Below, one piece after another: positions 20,638 to 30,410 of a stretch of 64,000 nucleotides of DNA. This stretch comes from Pseudoalteromonas citrea. Lineage in GTDB: Bacteria > Pseudomonadota > Gammaproteobacteria > Enterobacterales > Alteromonadaceae. Within the stretch, counting starts at the first letter, position 1; the number at the start of each line of letters is the position of its first letter. The stretch is taken from positions 310,001 through 374,000 of the forward strand of contig NZ_AHBZ03000023.1 of the NCBI RefSeq assembly GCF_000238375.3. The letters are read 5' to 3'. The notes below the pieces were generated by a model. That model was not told the DNA's origin and searched no databases. It saw only the letters and a program-made list of their open reading frames with translations. Both the position numbers and the translations under genes were made by a program.

Positions 20638-21084
20638 CTACTGAGATACCATGAGTGCATTACTAAACAGTGGTAACCAACTCAGTGCCGTGTCTTCTGG
20701 AAGTGCTTCATCTAATACATTGATCTCTAAAACCGGCAGCATATTTGTTGCACCTTTATCTACCAATAACTGTGCAATATTTTTTGCTGCATGGTTATAC
20801 GTGTCATAGCTGGTATCACCCAACCCGACGACAGCAAACTGCTTAGAGCTCATACTACCTTGCTGATTTACTTGATCAATAAATGACAATAAGTTCTCTG
20901 GATAATCACCGGCACCATAGGTTGAGGTTACGATTAACCAGTGATCATGTTCACAGTGTGCTAAGTCAGGTTGCTCGTGCAAATTAGCAACAAACCCTTG
21001 ATTTTCTAAGGCTTCTTTTAGCTGATCGGCAACATATTCAGCTGATCCCATTTGACTTCCAACGATGATCTCTAATTGTGTCAT
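20638..21084 (-). CDS. mioC: Flavodoxin-family protein MioC
   Basis: A 148-residue flavodoxin-like protein. The phosphate-binding loop 'IIVGSQMGSAEYVADQL' and 'VTSTYGAGDYPENLLSF' bind FMN, and 'VVGLGDTSYDTYNHAAKNI' is typical. MioC is linked to biotin synthase electron transfer in E. coli, and its transcription reads into oriC, as it would here. Length equals E. coli MioC (147). Confidence 0.93.
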   Translation of the reverse strand: MTQLEIIVGSQMGSAEYVADQLKEALENQGFVANLHEQPDLAHCEHDHWLIVTSTYGAGDYPENLLSFIDQVNQQGSMSSKQFAVVGLGDTSYDTYNHAAKNIAQLLVDKGATNMLPVLEINVLDEALPEDTALSWLPLFSNALMVSQ

Positions 21085-21831
21085 TATAATTGATCAAGTA
21101 ATTTTAATGGCGTCATCATATAGTGCCTGTGGAAGAAGTAAAGAGGTGCGTAAATTGATTGGATAAAAAATAGCGTGCGTTTTTCACTCAAAATAATTAT
21201 TTTTTGTTTAACTTACTGTATTTAAATGGATTAATAAAATATTCCAAACTGGTTTTTAGTGAGCTTTATGTGGATAAACTGAGTAAATCTTTGCGATAAG
21301 TTTATTGCTCAAGCACCTACTAGACACTATTTTAGCGTACTTTGGCTGTTTTTAGCTTGGTTTTTGGATGTGTGGACAACTTAGTTGTGCATAACGATCA
21401 AGTGCTTGATTTCGATCTGCTTTTTTAGATCTATAAAGTTAGATCCATATATTAAAATAATCTAAAAATGACCGGATCTGATCTGTAATAACGATACTGA
21501 GTACTCGGCTATGGAAAATTAGCCTGTTATTTACGCAATGAAATGTTGGTTTTTTACGTCCTGGAGCTAGGTTTTTCATGTGTAGATCGAAAAGCGGTGT
21601 TAATTTGAGCTGATACACATTTAGGTTATGCGATAAACCGGCCGCGTAAAAGTAAAATGCGGGCAATACCGGTTGTGTGGGAAACGAATGTCCGATAAAT
21701 ATAGCTTACTTAGTAAGCATAATTTGAACATAAATACAGAAGGGTACGGTTACTTTAGTGTGGTAAAAATACTTAGCTGATCATGTCTCTGATGTTGTGT
21801 GTGAGTGGTCGAGATAGTCTTCGATGTAGTG
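21085..21831. promoter_or_regulatory. Long mioC upstream region with DnaA boxes
   Basis: About 750 bases without a supported gene between mioC and the mnmE terminator. It holds a perfect reverse DnaA box TGTGGATAA at 21269-21277 and a near match TGTGGACAA at 21371-21379, plus several GATC sites near 21400-21490. This suggests DnaA control of mioC, as in E. coli, and possibly extra DnaA titration next to oriC. A 75-codon minus-strand ORF at 21439-21666 looks non-coding. Confidence 0.6.
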
Positions 21832-21854
21832 TAAAAAAGGGGAGTACTCCCCTT
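21832..21854 (-). terminator. Intrinsic terminator of mnmE
   Basis: AAGGGGAGTACTCCCCTT is a perfect palindrome flanked by A-tract on the plus strand, i.e. a T-tract on the minus strand, 19 bases after the mnmE stop. Confidence 0.9.
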
Positions 21855-21872
21855 AATTTTGTTAAAAAGTGC

Positions 21873-23237
21873 TTATTTACCGATACAAAATGAGCTGAAG
21901 ATCTTACCCAGTAAGTCATCAGAGGTGAATTCACCGGTAATTTCGTTTAAATACTGCTGCGTTAAACGTAGCTCTTCAGCAAGAATTTCACCGGCAATGT
22001 GCATTTCTAACTGTGTTTTACCAATATCTAAGTGCTCTGCTGAACGTTCTAACGCATCTAAGTGACGGCGGCGGGCCATAAAGCCTCCTTCAGTTGCACC
22101 TTGAAAACCGATACAAGCTTTTAGATGATCGCGTAGCAAATCTATGCCATCGGTATTTTTTGCACTCAAACGTAATACTGGGTAATCGCCTTGTTGGCAC
22201 ATCCCGACCGCTTCTTGTGATAAATCGACTTTATTGCGCACGACCGTGACCGCCATGCCTTGCGGTAGACGCGCCATAAACTCAGGCCAAATTTGCATTG
22301 GGTCAGTGTGGTCTGTGTCAGTACCATCGACCATAAATAGCACGTGGTCTGCTTGGCTTATTTCATCCCAAGCTCGCTCAATACCAATTTGTTCGACTTT
22401 GTCTGGGCTGTCACGTAGTCCTGCTGTGTCAATTATGTGTAGTGGCATGCCATCTATATGAATATGTTCACGTAATACATCGCGGGTTGTACCTGCAATG
22501 TCTGTCACAATAGCCGCTTCTCGACCAGCTAATGCATTAAGTAAGCTAGATTTTCCGGCATTTGGGCGGCCAGCTATCACCACACGCATTCCTTCACGCA
22601 TGATACTGCCTTGCTTAGCTTGTTTACGTACTTCATTTAACTGATCAATGATGGCATTTAAATCACCACTGACTTTACCATCAGACAAAAAATCAATTTC
22701 TTCATCAGGAAAGTCAATAGCGGCTTCAACATACATACGTAGATGGATCACTTTCTCCACCAGCGTATTGATATGATTAGAGAAGTCACCTTGTAAAGAA
22801 TGAAGGGCACTTTTTGCTGCCTGTTCACTGGTGGCATTTATAAGATCGGCGATTGCTTCTGCTTGGGTTAAATCCATCTTGTCGTTTAAGAACGCTCGCT
22901 CTGAAAATTCACCAGGTTGAGCTAGGCGGACGCCACTGATCTGGCAAATTTCTTTGAGTAGCATATCAATCACAACGGGGCCACCATGGCCTTGCAGCTC
23001 TAGAACATCTTCACCAGTAAATGAATTTGGACCCGCGAAATACAGTGCAATGCCTTGATCTAATTGCTCACCTTGCAGGGTGTTAAATGGCAAGTATTCT
23101 GCATATCGTGTTTTTGGACATTTTCCGACAATCTGTTCGGCAACGAGTGTTGCCAATGTGCCTGATACGCGAATGATCCCCACACCGCCGCGTCCCGGTG
23201 CGGTGGCTTGAGCTACGATGGTGTCTTGTGTGTTCAT
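21873..23237 (-). CDS. mnmE: tRNA modification GTPase MnmE (TrmE)
   Basis: A 454-residue GTPase that works with MnmG on wobble uridines. The folate-binding N-terminal domain carries '[20 protein letters not shown]'. The G domain carries G1 '[10 protein letters not shown]', G3 'DTAGLRD' and G4 'NKVD'. It ends with the catalytic Cys motif 'FCIGK'. Usually yidC lies directly upstream; here that pair is split by 17.7 kb containing the quinolone-like operon. Confidence 0.98.
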   Translation of the reverse strand: MNTQDTIVAQATAPGRGGVGIIRVSGTLATLVAEQIVGKCPKTRYAEYLPFNTLQGEQLDQGIALYFAGPNSFTGEDVLELQGHGGPVVIDMLLKEICQISGVRLAQPGEFSERAFLNDKMDLTQAEAIADLINATSEQAAKSALHSLQGDFSNHINTLVEKVIHLRMYVEAAIDFPDEEIDFLSDGKVSGDLNAIIDQLNEVRKQAKQGSIMREGMRVVIAGRPNAGKSSLLNALAGREAAIVTDIAGTTRDVLREHIHIDGMPLHIIDTAGLRDSPDKVEQIGIERAWDEISQADHVLFMVDGTDTDHTDPMQIWPEFMARLPQGMAVTVVRNKVDLSQEAVGMCQQGDYPVLRLSAKNTDGIDLLRDHLKACIGFQGATEGGFMARRRHLDALERSAEHLDIGKTQLEMHIAGEILAEELRLTQQYLNEITGEFTSDDLLGKIFSSFCIGK

Positions 23238-23810
23238 AAGGCCGTTAGTTAAGCATATATATTGAGACTAATTGTACAGCAAAGGCGCAAACTGAGCTAT
23301 TAGCAACCGTGACGGTTTTTATAAAAGCAAACAAGAAAAATAGTCGACGAGTCAATCTGCTTTAGTGACGCACAGGGTGCGACATTATTAAGTACCTTAC
23401 TTATCATTTTTTAAAGAGTTATAGATACTATATTTAACACCAATAACGCATTACTTTTACAAAATACAGCTATAGATTGATCTAGCTCTGCTTTTTAAAG
23501 TCATTTAAGTGGTATTTTTATTACTAAGTCACTTGGACAAACAACCTGAGCTGTTTTGCTGATAGAACGAATATGAAAAACAAACCTGAATGCGCTTCTT
23601 TAGTCTTTGTGCACTTGGTAATACAAGGAAAGTAATCAAAAAGAGGGCGTTTATACACTAAAAGCAGACCATTGCGGCCATTAGAACGATATTGTAAACC
23701 TTTTGTCTCATTTATGTAATTTCTAGTGCGTGTTACTACTACAATAAGGTCGGATTATTTTATCTAATAATAATATTTGATTATTTTTAACGTAGAGCTG
23801 TGAAGGAATT
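23238..23810. other. Intergenic region between divergent mnmE and CadC-like regulator
   Basis: About 570 bases with no gene I can support. It must contain promoters for mnmE (minus) and for the regulator at 23811 (plus). An AAGGA ribosome site precedes 23811. No clear operator repeat was recognised. Confidence 0.45.
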
Positions 23811-26180
23811 ATGTCGTACACGTTTAATAGTTATTCATTTGACCCTATATTGGGTGTTTTATATCTTCAAGAAGATGCCGTACAACTGCGACCTAAACTC
23901 GCCCAATTATTGGAATACTTTTTACTCAACGCGGGGCGAATAATCACACGTGAAGAGCTGCTTTCTGCTTTGTGGGTGAATGGGGAATATCGGGAAAGCT
24001 CATTAACACAAAGTATTAGAGAGTTACGCAAGCAGTTAAGCGACAGTGTACAAAACCCCTTATTTATTAAAACATATCCGCAGCGAGGCTATATTTGGAT
24101 CTGTGAAGTTGACGTGCCTGATGATGCAGTTTCTATAGATGAGCCATTACAGAATACTCAGCAAAATATAGGGCTATTTAGCCGTATTCATCAGCGCCTG
24201 CCGGTATTTTTATTGTCGCTATTACTCTTGATTGCGGGACTGTTTTTGGTGATCGGCTTTACAATGGTTGATACACGACCAACAAGTATGAGTGAACCTC
24301 ATCACAATGAAAGATTATTGATCGCACCGTTTAAAAATTTGACTGGCGAAACGGAGTTTGATTGGCTTAATTACGGGTTGCGGCATTTATTAATACAAAA
24401 CTTAAAAGAATCAGGCATTGTGACCGTGATCCCCAATAAACCTTCTTTTCACTTGCTTTCACAAGAGCATGAAGCACACAATAATGTTGGTGCTACTTTA
24501 CAATCTCTTGTTGAGCAGGGGCATGCTGAGCGATGGTTAGAGGCGACGGTGTCGCAAGAAAGTGGTCGCTTTGTGTTTCACTACACCTTGTCAGATATTC
24601 AAGGAAATATTAAAAAGGGGGTTATATATAGTGATGATCTTAACCACCCTTTACCAAACCTAGCAACAACCTTCGCACAACAATTAGTGGGTAAAACCGG
24701 CATGGTAAGCACATTCCATGTTTCTGAAAGTGACTTTTCTACCAAAGATTATTTAGAAGGCCTGTATGCATTGGAAACTCGAGGGGTCGGCCTTGCTATG
24801 CGTTATTTTGAAGCATCAGTGCTTCATGACCCTAATAATGTTCACGCATTGGTTGAGTTGGCCAGAACGTATTGGCATACAGGTCGATTGCAAAAAGCGG
24901 CAGACATGTTCGAGCAGCTATCGCAACATCCGACTTTATTGGCTAAGCCGTCACTTAACGCGCGGATGCTTGAGTATTGGGGTGAAATGAAAGTCGCCAA
25001 AGGGGAATATACGCAAGCAAACACATTGCTAGAACATGCATTAGTGATGACAGATGAGATAGATAATGATGTCTTACGGTCAAAGATCTATCGAAAGCTC
25101 GCGACAATTGCATGGCAGCAACAGAATTGGCATAAATATCGGCATTTTATTTCTCAAGCTAAGAACTTATTTGAAATACATGATATGACGGAGTCTGAAG
25201 CTAGGCGGTTATATTATATTGGTAATCCCCCTCCCGCGGGTCCTGAAACAGATCAAACGGTTGATCTTGAGGATAGTTTACAAAGTTTATATAAATCAGT
25301 GCGCTATTATCGTCAAAATGGCAATTTAAGCTCTTTGATGAAAACCTATTTTGCTTTGGGTCAAAATTACTTAGCACCTTTAGAGGAGCGTAATCAGGCT
25401 TTGCTTAGGGCGCTAAAGTTGGCTACGGATCAGCAAGAATTGGTGTATCAAATAAAAATAGCAAATTATCTTGGATTTTACTTCATTCAACTACATGAAG
25501 GAGAAAAAGCCATTGAATATATTGAACTCGCTGAACAAGTCTTAAACGATGAGCTCGATATGGCGCCACTGCGCTATCGAAATCAGCTATTACTGAGTAT
25601 GGCCAAAATGGATCATGGTATTGCAAATAATGATAAGGCTGCGTTGCATCATGCAAAACTAAGTTTTGAGCGACTACTTGGTAACCTAGAGGCTTTTAAC
25701 AGTCATGACAATATTAAAGCTGATGCTTATTTATTGTTAAGCTGGACCGAACTTGCCTTACAACAAAGCCATTCTGCATTAAAAAACCAAAAAGCTGCCC
25801 ATACACTATATCAACGTTTAAATATGCACGACTCATTGAGCTACGCGGTTTATTCTTTAATGTACACCTACCTCACGCTTGGGGATAATCAAAGCGCGAT
25901 AGAATTGGCTAGTTCGGGTCAGTTTAATAAGAAGCTAATGTATGATTATACGGCATTGGCTTTTTATAGACTTGGCGATGTTGATAATGCGATTTTACAA
26001 CTAGACAAAATGAAACAACAGTTCTCGCATTATTGGCAACTAAGTGATGAACGACGATATAAACAATTAACGCACTCTGAGCTTCAACAAAGTGAACTCA
26101 AAAGATGGTTTTCGTTATTGCAAAAGCCCTATTCTGTTTACTGTGAGTCGGAATGGAACTTCCAAATAAAAGTGAATTAA
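23811..26180 (+). CDS. CadC/ToxR-type transmembrane regulator with TPR-like C-terminal repeats
   Basis: A 789-residue protein. Residues about 5-100 are an OmpR-type winged helix ('LAQLLEYFLLNAGRIITREELLSALW', shown here as its central region; 'SLTQSIRELRKQL'; 'FIKTYPQRGYIW'). A single membrane helix lies at about 131-152 (LPVFLLSLLLLIAGLFLVIG). The outer part first has a TolB-N-like segment ('LIAPFKNLTGETEFDWLNYGLRHLL'), then helical repeats of TPR type ('VHALVELARTYWHTGRLQKAADMFEQL'). It lies directly upstream of, and co-directional with, the quinolone-like operon, with a 680-base gap. It is therefore the best candidate activator; no PqsR-type LysR regulator is nearby. Confidence 0.85.
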   Translation: MSYTFNSYSFDPILGVLYLQEDAVQLRPKLAQLLEYFLLNAGRIITREELLSALWVNGEYRESSLTQSIRELRKQLSDSVQNPLFIKTYPQRGYIWICEVDVPDDAVSIDEPLQNTQQNIGLFSRIHQRLPVFLLSLLLLIAGLFLVIGFTMVDTRPTSMSEPHHNERLLIAPFKNLTGETEFDWLNYGLRHLLIQNLKESGIVTVIPNKPSFHLLSQEHEAHNNVGATLQSLVEQGHAERWLEATVSQESGRFVFHYTLSDIQGNIKKGVIYSDDLNHPLPNLATTFAQQLVGKTGMVSTFHVSESDFSTKDYLEGLYALETRGVGLAMRYFEASVLHDPNNVHALVELARTYWHTGRLQKAADMFEQLSQHPTLLAKPSLNARMLEYWGEMKVAKGEYTQANTLLEHALVMTDEIDNDVLRSKIYRKLATIAWQQQNWHKYRHFISQAKNLFEIHDMTESEARRLYYIGNPPPAGPETDQTVDLEDSLQSLYKSVRYYRQNGNLSSLMKTYFALGQNYLAPLEERNQALLRALKLATDQQELVYQIKIANYLGFYFIQLHEGEKAIEYIELAEQVLNDELDMAPLRYRNQLLLSMAKMDHGIANNDKAALHHAKLSFERLLGNLEAFNSHDNIKADAYLLLSWTELALQQSHSALKNQKAAHTLYQRLNMHDSLSYAVYSLMYTYLTLGDNQSAIELASSGQFNKKLMYDYTALAFYRLGDVDNAILQLDKMKQQFSHYWQLSDERRYKQLTHSELQQSELKRWFSLLQKPYSVYCESEWNFQIKVN

Positions 26181-26800
26181 GGTGTAGAAATACACAAGAC
26201 CTTATTCTTATTTTTGCGCATTAGTTGGTATGCCATGCCATGATGCGCATTAACATTACAATCCGCTATTATCCACGCGCTACTCCTTATTTGCTCACCA
26301 TGAATGAACTTACTATTGCGTCATTACAACCATTTAAAATTTACAAATAACATTCAAAATCAAGCTTTTGCAGCTTTTCTACAAATATCCTAGTAATAAA
26401 TATAATACAGCTGTTTTTTGAACAAACTGTTGTGGCGATCCTTCATTAAAAACATTTACACTTTTTGCATCGTTCGTTGAGTTTTAGTAGGTGTACTTTG
26501 TCAGTTTAAATAACCTCTTTTATCTCTTTATAAAAATCTCCCTTTCAAAAATAAATATAAATTTATTCATAAAAATCAGCGGTTTGATTAATTTTTATGT
26601 GTGAGGTTGTCATCTAAATTTATGTTTTATTTATCTTTTATGTCTTTTTTGTCGCTATAAAAATAATTTTAGATATAGGGTACACACAGCGAAAAGCAGC
26701 CTAGGAATGAGGGAACTTTTGCTTACAGGTTAAGTAAAGGTAGTGGGTGTGTATGTTTGGCTTTTTGCAGTAATTACTCATGAAATGGGAGGTAAAAGGA
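26181..26800. promoter_or_regulatory. Probable promoter/leader region of the quinolone-like operon
   Basis: About 620 AT-rich bases separating the regulator from the operon. A weak sigma70-like pair TTGTCG (26649-26654), 17-base spacer, GATATA (26672-26677) is present. I found no PqsR-box-like palindrome and no LuxR box by eye. A long AT-rich untranslated leader followed by a small ORF at 26801 leaves room for control by the CadC-type regulator or by the leader itself. Confidence 0.4.
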
Positions 26801-26866
26801 ATGATTGATATATTTAACTGTGGCACGCAATGTCTTGGATCTGAAACAGTACCAAGGGGTAGGTGA
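26801..26866 (+). CDS. Small upstream ORF overlapping the start of the CoA-ligase gene
   Basis: A 21-codon ORF preceded by a strong GGGAGG ribosome site about nine bases before its ATG. It begins MIDIFNCGTQC and ends VPRGR, with Cys at 7 and 11. Its TGA (26864-26866) overlaps the ATG of the next gene (26866), and the next gene's AAGGGG site lies inside it, so the two are arranged for translational coupling. It could be a leader that regulates ligase translation or a small peptide in its own right. It does not resemble a classical Trp attenuation leader (no Trp). Confidence 0.45.
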   Translation: MIDIFNCGTQCLGSETVPRGR

Positions 26867-28362
26867 TGAGTTTTATAAACTTAGCTGCTCGTTGGCTTAT
26901 TAACCCAAAATCACCCGATAAAGTGGTTGTTTATTCGCAACAAGGAAATGTCACGTATTTGGCGTTACAGCAACAAGTGTGTCAATTAGCGTCAGCATTT
27001 GAGGCATTTGATATAAAGCCGAATGATCGCATTGTCATCGCAATGAATGACAGTACACAGTTATATACTTGCTTCTTAGCAAGTTTGGCTTGTGGTGCTA
27101 TTCCAATTGTGATCAATCCCAAGTTATCAGATGGTAATCAGCAATTTATCATCGAAGACAGTGATGCGAGTATATTGATACACCACACAGTCGATGGCAT
27201 ATCTTGCCAGTTTTATAGTGCTGGCAACGAAACTCACTTTTGTGGCTATCAAAGCTTACTAGCAACCGGCGTTGATAACTGGTCAGGTTTTCATTTTAAG
27301 CACGGCGATGACATTGCTTTTATGCAGTACACGTCTGGCACTACAGGTAACCCAAAAGGGGTAATGCATTCCTCTAATAATGCATTACAGAGCTACCAAG
27401 CATTTGCCCAAAAAACGCTCAGCGTGACAAGTGATGACCGATTTTATTCGCTAGCAAAGTCGTTTTTTGGCTACGGGTTGGGTAACAGTGTTTTCTTTCC
27501 GCTTGAGTGTGGCGGTAGTGTTGTTTTAGATGCTAATTGGCCGACTCCAAAAACGGTTATGGCTAACGTATCACGATATAAACCAACCGTATTTTTCGGT
27601 GTTCCTGCGATATATCAAGCACTCTTATCTCAACAGGGTATCGTCGCGGCATTTAGCTCTGTTCGCATAGCTGTTTCTGCTGGTGCTGCATTACCTGAAC
27701 AGCTATTTCAACACTGGCAGGCAATGTTTGGCACGGCGATTTTAGATGGTTTGGGCTCAACAGAGTTATGTCACATATTTTGTAGTCACACGAGGGAGAC
27801 CGCGGTACCTGGCACGCTTGGTAAGCCACTGGAAGGGTACGATATTGATATTCGTGATGCTGCAGGACACAGCGTAGCAGATAATGTATGTGGAAAAATG
27901 TGGGTGAAGGGCCCAAGTGTTGCACAGGGTTATTGGCGAAACCCGCAAGCAACGAAAGATAAATTTCAATTGGGTTGGTACGACTCTGGAGATTTAGCAC
28001 TGCGCGACGTACAAGGAAATATTCACTTTAAAGGCCGAGCCGATGATTTATTTAAAGTGAATGGGCGTTGGGTGATCCCCGCAGAGATAGAAGCACGGAT
28101 CATGATTGAATTCTCAAGCATTGTTGAAATGGCGCTAGTTCCTACAGAAGATGAATATGGTCTAACACGCGCAGCATTGTATGTGGTTATTAATAATAAC
28201 ACTGCCAATGAGTTAATCGCAGCAATTAAGGGTTGGTGTACCGATGAGTTATCGAACTTTCAACGACCTATTTATATTGAAACACTTACTGCATTGCCAA
28301 GAAATGACAATGGCAAAGTCATTCGTCGCCAATTACAGCGTCTCAGTGAAGGGGTCGCGTAA
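26866..28362 (+). CDS. pqsA: PqsA-like anthranilate-CoA ligase (benzoate-CoA ligase family)
   Basis: A 498-residue adenylating enzyme expected to activate anthranilate to anthraniloyl-CoA. The P-loop YTSGTTGNPKG is at about 155-165. 'SFFGYGLGNSVFFPLECGG' is the benzoate/anthranilate-CoA ligase signature, 'GLGSTELCHIF' is the A5 region, 'WYDSGDLA' carries the ribose-binding Asp, and the catalytic Lys is about 484 in 'DNGKVIRRQL'. I use ATG 26866 with AAGGGG six bases upstream; a GTG one codon earlier is possible. It heads the operon and overlaps the next gene by TAATG. Identification as PqsA rests on family plus the pqsBCDE-like neighbours. Confidence 0.85.
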   Translation: MSFINLAARWLINPKSPDKVVVYSQQGNVTYLALQQQVCQLASAFEAFDIKPNDRIVIAMNDSTQLYTCFLASLACGAIPIVINPKLSDGNQQFIIEDSDASILIHHTVDGISCQFYSAGNETHFCGYQSLLATGVDNWSGFHFKHGDDIAFMQYTSGTTGNPKGVMHSSNNALQSYQAFAQKTLSVTSDDRFYSLAKSFFGYGLGNSVFFPLECGGSVVLDANWPTPKTVMANVSRYKPTVFFGVPAIYQALLSQQGIVAAFSSVRIAVSAGAALPEQLFQHWQAMFGTAILDGLGSTELCHIFCSHTRETAVPGTLGKPLEGYDIDIRDAAGHSVADNVCGKMWVKGPSVAQGYWRNPQATKDKFQLGWYDSGDLALRDVQGNIHFKGRADDLFKVNGRWVIPAEIEARIMIEFSSIVEMALVPTEDEYGLTRAALYVVINNNTANELIAAIKGWCTDELSNFQRPIYIETLTALPRNDNGKVIRRQLQRLSEGVA

Positions 28363-29786
28363 TGCAGCCTACCTTAACTTACAAAGTACAAACGCTATCG
28401 TATAAAAATAATGATGTAATTGAACTTTACAAACGTTATGCCGACCGACATGACTCATTTATTTTTGAATATAACAATGCCGGTACTAAATCGATGCCGC
28501 CGCGATTTAGTGTGATCGGGTTATCTATTCTTGCGCGCATTACGGTTAAGAAAAATAGGCTGTGTTTGAGTATGCAAGATACAGAGCAAACACAACAATT
28601 TGATCAACCTACGGCAGTATGGGCGGCATTAGAGAGCATGCTTTCGGAGTTTTCGATTCCTGAGGTGCCGGATATACCTTGTTTTAGTGGCGGTTGGTTT
28701 GGCTGTTTTGGCTATGAGAGCGTGCGCTACTTTGAGCCAAATAAACTGCCGGATCCACAGTTAAAGGACTTAACGGATTCTCAAGATGTAACCATGCTAC
28801 TGCCAAAGCAGTTATTGATATTGGATCATCACACGCAACGTATGTGGTCGATTGCCTATGCGTTGGACGATGAAGTTCCGGCACTGACTTTAATTGAAAA
28901 TGAGCAGACGTGGGCTAAAGATACGGTCTTAGGTCCTGTGCAATATCAATTTAAAAAACCTGAGTTCATCGATGCGGTTGGCAAATTAAAGCAACACATT
29001 ATTGATGGTGAAATTATGCAAGCGGTGTTGTCACAGCGAATGTGTGTTGACGTGACAGGCAGCGGCATAGAGTTTTTTGCGCGCCTTCGTAATATGAGTC
29101 CGTCGCCTTATCAGTTTTATGTCCGTACTGCTGCAAGTTGTGTATTTGGGGCCTCTCCTGAAACGTTGATCCGCAGTGAAAATGGGACGTTAATTTCATT
29201 TCCAATGGCGGGAACCCGGCATCGCAGTGGGTGTGAAAAAGAAAATCAACAGCTTGAAATCGAATTGCTTAATGACACCAAAGAGTGTGCTGAGCATTTA
29301 ATGTTGATTGACCTTGCACGTAACGACCTAGGTAAAGTGGCAAAGCTCTCGTCGGTATCGGTACCCAAAATAATGTCTGTCGAACATTTTTCGCATGTGA
29401 TGCATATCACTTCAGAAGTCAGAGCTAAACAGTTGAAGCATATTAGCTCGTTAGATCTTATTCGCGCCACGTTACCCGCCGGTACGCTCAGCGGTGCGCC
29501 AAAAATACGTGCAATGCAATTAATTGATCACTATGAGCCAGTAAGACGAGGTTTGTATGGTGGCGGTGTTGGCGTGATATCAGGAGAAGATGTTGATTTG
29601 GCTATTGTGATCCGAACAGCCCTGATCAAAGACGGGTGTTTACACCTCCAAGCCGGTGCCGGTGTGGTATCTGACTCGATTGCTGAAAATGAATGGCAAG
29701 AAACCTTAAATAAAAGTAAAGCTTTGCTATTGGCACTGGGCATTACTGACTCGTCACACAATATGGAGATGACAGCATGCTGTTAA
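28362..29786 (+). CDS. Anthranilate synthase component I-like chorismate-utilising enzyme (PhnA/TrpE type)
   Basis: A 474-residue protein of the chorismate-binding family. 'PMAGTRHRSG', 'AEHLMLIDLARNDLGKVA', 'VEHFSHVMHITSEV', 'ATLPAGTLSGAPKIRAM' and 'LQAGAGVVSDS' are the TrpE/PhnA core motifs. It should convert chorismate to anthranilate with ammonia from the next gene's product. The N-terminal LLES-type motif of tryptophan-sensitive TrpE is replaced by 'FIFEYNNAG', suggesting it is not inhibited by tryptophan, as for pathway-dedicated PhnA (inference). PabB-type aminodeoxychorismate synthase is the alternative, less likely beside PqsA. Confidence 0.85.
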   Translation: MQPTLTYKVQTLSYKNNDVIELYKRYADRHDSFIFEYNNAGTKSMPPRFSVIGLSILARITVKKNRLCLSMQDTEQTQQFDQPTAVWAALESMLSEFSIPEVPDIPCFSGGWFGCFGYESVRYFEPNKLPDPQLKDLTDSQDVTMLLPKQLLILDHHTQRMWSIAYALDDEVPALTLIENEQTWAKDTVLGPVQYQFKKPEFIDAVGKLKQHIIDGEIMQAVLSQRMCVDVTGSGIEFFARLRNMSPSPYQFYVRTAASCVFGASPETLIRSENGTLISFPMAGTRHRSGCEKENQQLEIELLNDTKECAEHLMLIDLARNDLGKVAKLSSVSVPKIMSVEHFSHVMHITSEVRAKQLKHISSLDLIRATLPAGTLSGAPKIRAMQLIDHYEPVRRGLYGGGVGVISGEDVDLAIVIRTALIKDGCLHLQAGAGVVSDSIAENEWQETLNKSKALLLALGITDSSHNMEMTACC

Positions 29787-30397
29787 TGATCGATAACTAT
29801 GATTCGTTTACCTATAACTTAGTACATTATGTGGCAGCCTTGGGCCACACCATTAAAGTGGTTCGCAATGATGAGTTGAGCTTGGCTGATATTGTCGCGC
29901 TTGCCCCTGATGGGCTCATTGTTTCGCCGGGACCTTTTGGGCCTGAGCAAGCAGGCGTATCGTGCGAAGTCATTCGTTACTTTGCTGGAAAGATCCCCAT
30001 TTTAGGCGTGTGTTTGGGCCATCAGTCTATTGGTCATGTATTTGGTGCCAAAGTGCAGCATGCAGCTGAACCCATTCATGGCAAATGTTCACATATTTCT
30101 CATCACGCAACAGGGTTGTTTGACGGCTTGGTGTCTCCTTTACGTGTTGTGCGTTATCACAGTTTAAGTCTTGCGCTACCGTTGCCTGATTGCCTTGAAG
30201 TCACCGCGATGACGGTCAGTGAGGGGGGGGAACATACTGAAATAATGGCGATAAAGCATAAGGCGTTGCCAATTTATGGTGTGCAATTTCATCCAGAGTC
30301 CATCGCGTCAGAAGGAGGGATGAGTATGCTCAAAAATTGGTTACTTGAAACAGGTTTGGCGTGTATAGACACGTCCGCCAATTCCGAAGCAGCCTAA
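29777..30397 (+). CDS. Anthranilate synthase component II-like glutamine amidotransferase (PhnB/TrpG type)
   Basis: A 206-residue class I glutamine amidotransferase supplying ammonia to component I. The start 'MLLMIDNYDSFTYNLVHY' is typical. The catalytic triad is Cys79 ('LGVCLGHQ'), His172 and Glu174 ('VQFHPES'). It overlaps the preceding gene by 10 bases, as amidotransferase and synthase genes often do. The 14-base gap to the next gene keeps it in the operon. Confidence 0.9.
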   Translation: MLLMIDNYDSFTYNLVHYVAALGHTIKVVRNDELSLADIVALAPDGLIVSPGPFGPEQAGVSCEVIRYFAGKIPILGVCLGHQSIGHVFGAKVQHAAEPIHGKCSHISHHATGLFDGLVSPLRVVRYHSLSLALPLPDCLEVTAMTVSEGGEHTEIMAIKHKALPIYGVQFHPESIASEGGMSMLKNWLLETGLACIDTSANSEAA

Positions 30398-30410
30398 AAA
30401 TAAGGAATAT

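Noticed and set aside
21439-21666. 75-codon minus-strand ORF in the mioC upstream region
   Set aside because: No ribosome site, no recognisable motif, and it overlaps DnaA/GATC-rich regulatory sequence.
26864-26866. Tryptophan-type attenuator before the anthranilate/quinolone genes
   Set aside because: The leader ORF has no Trp codons and no clear pair of alternative hairpins with a T-run was seen.
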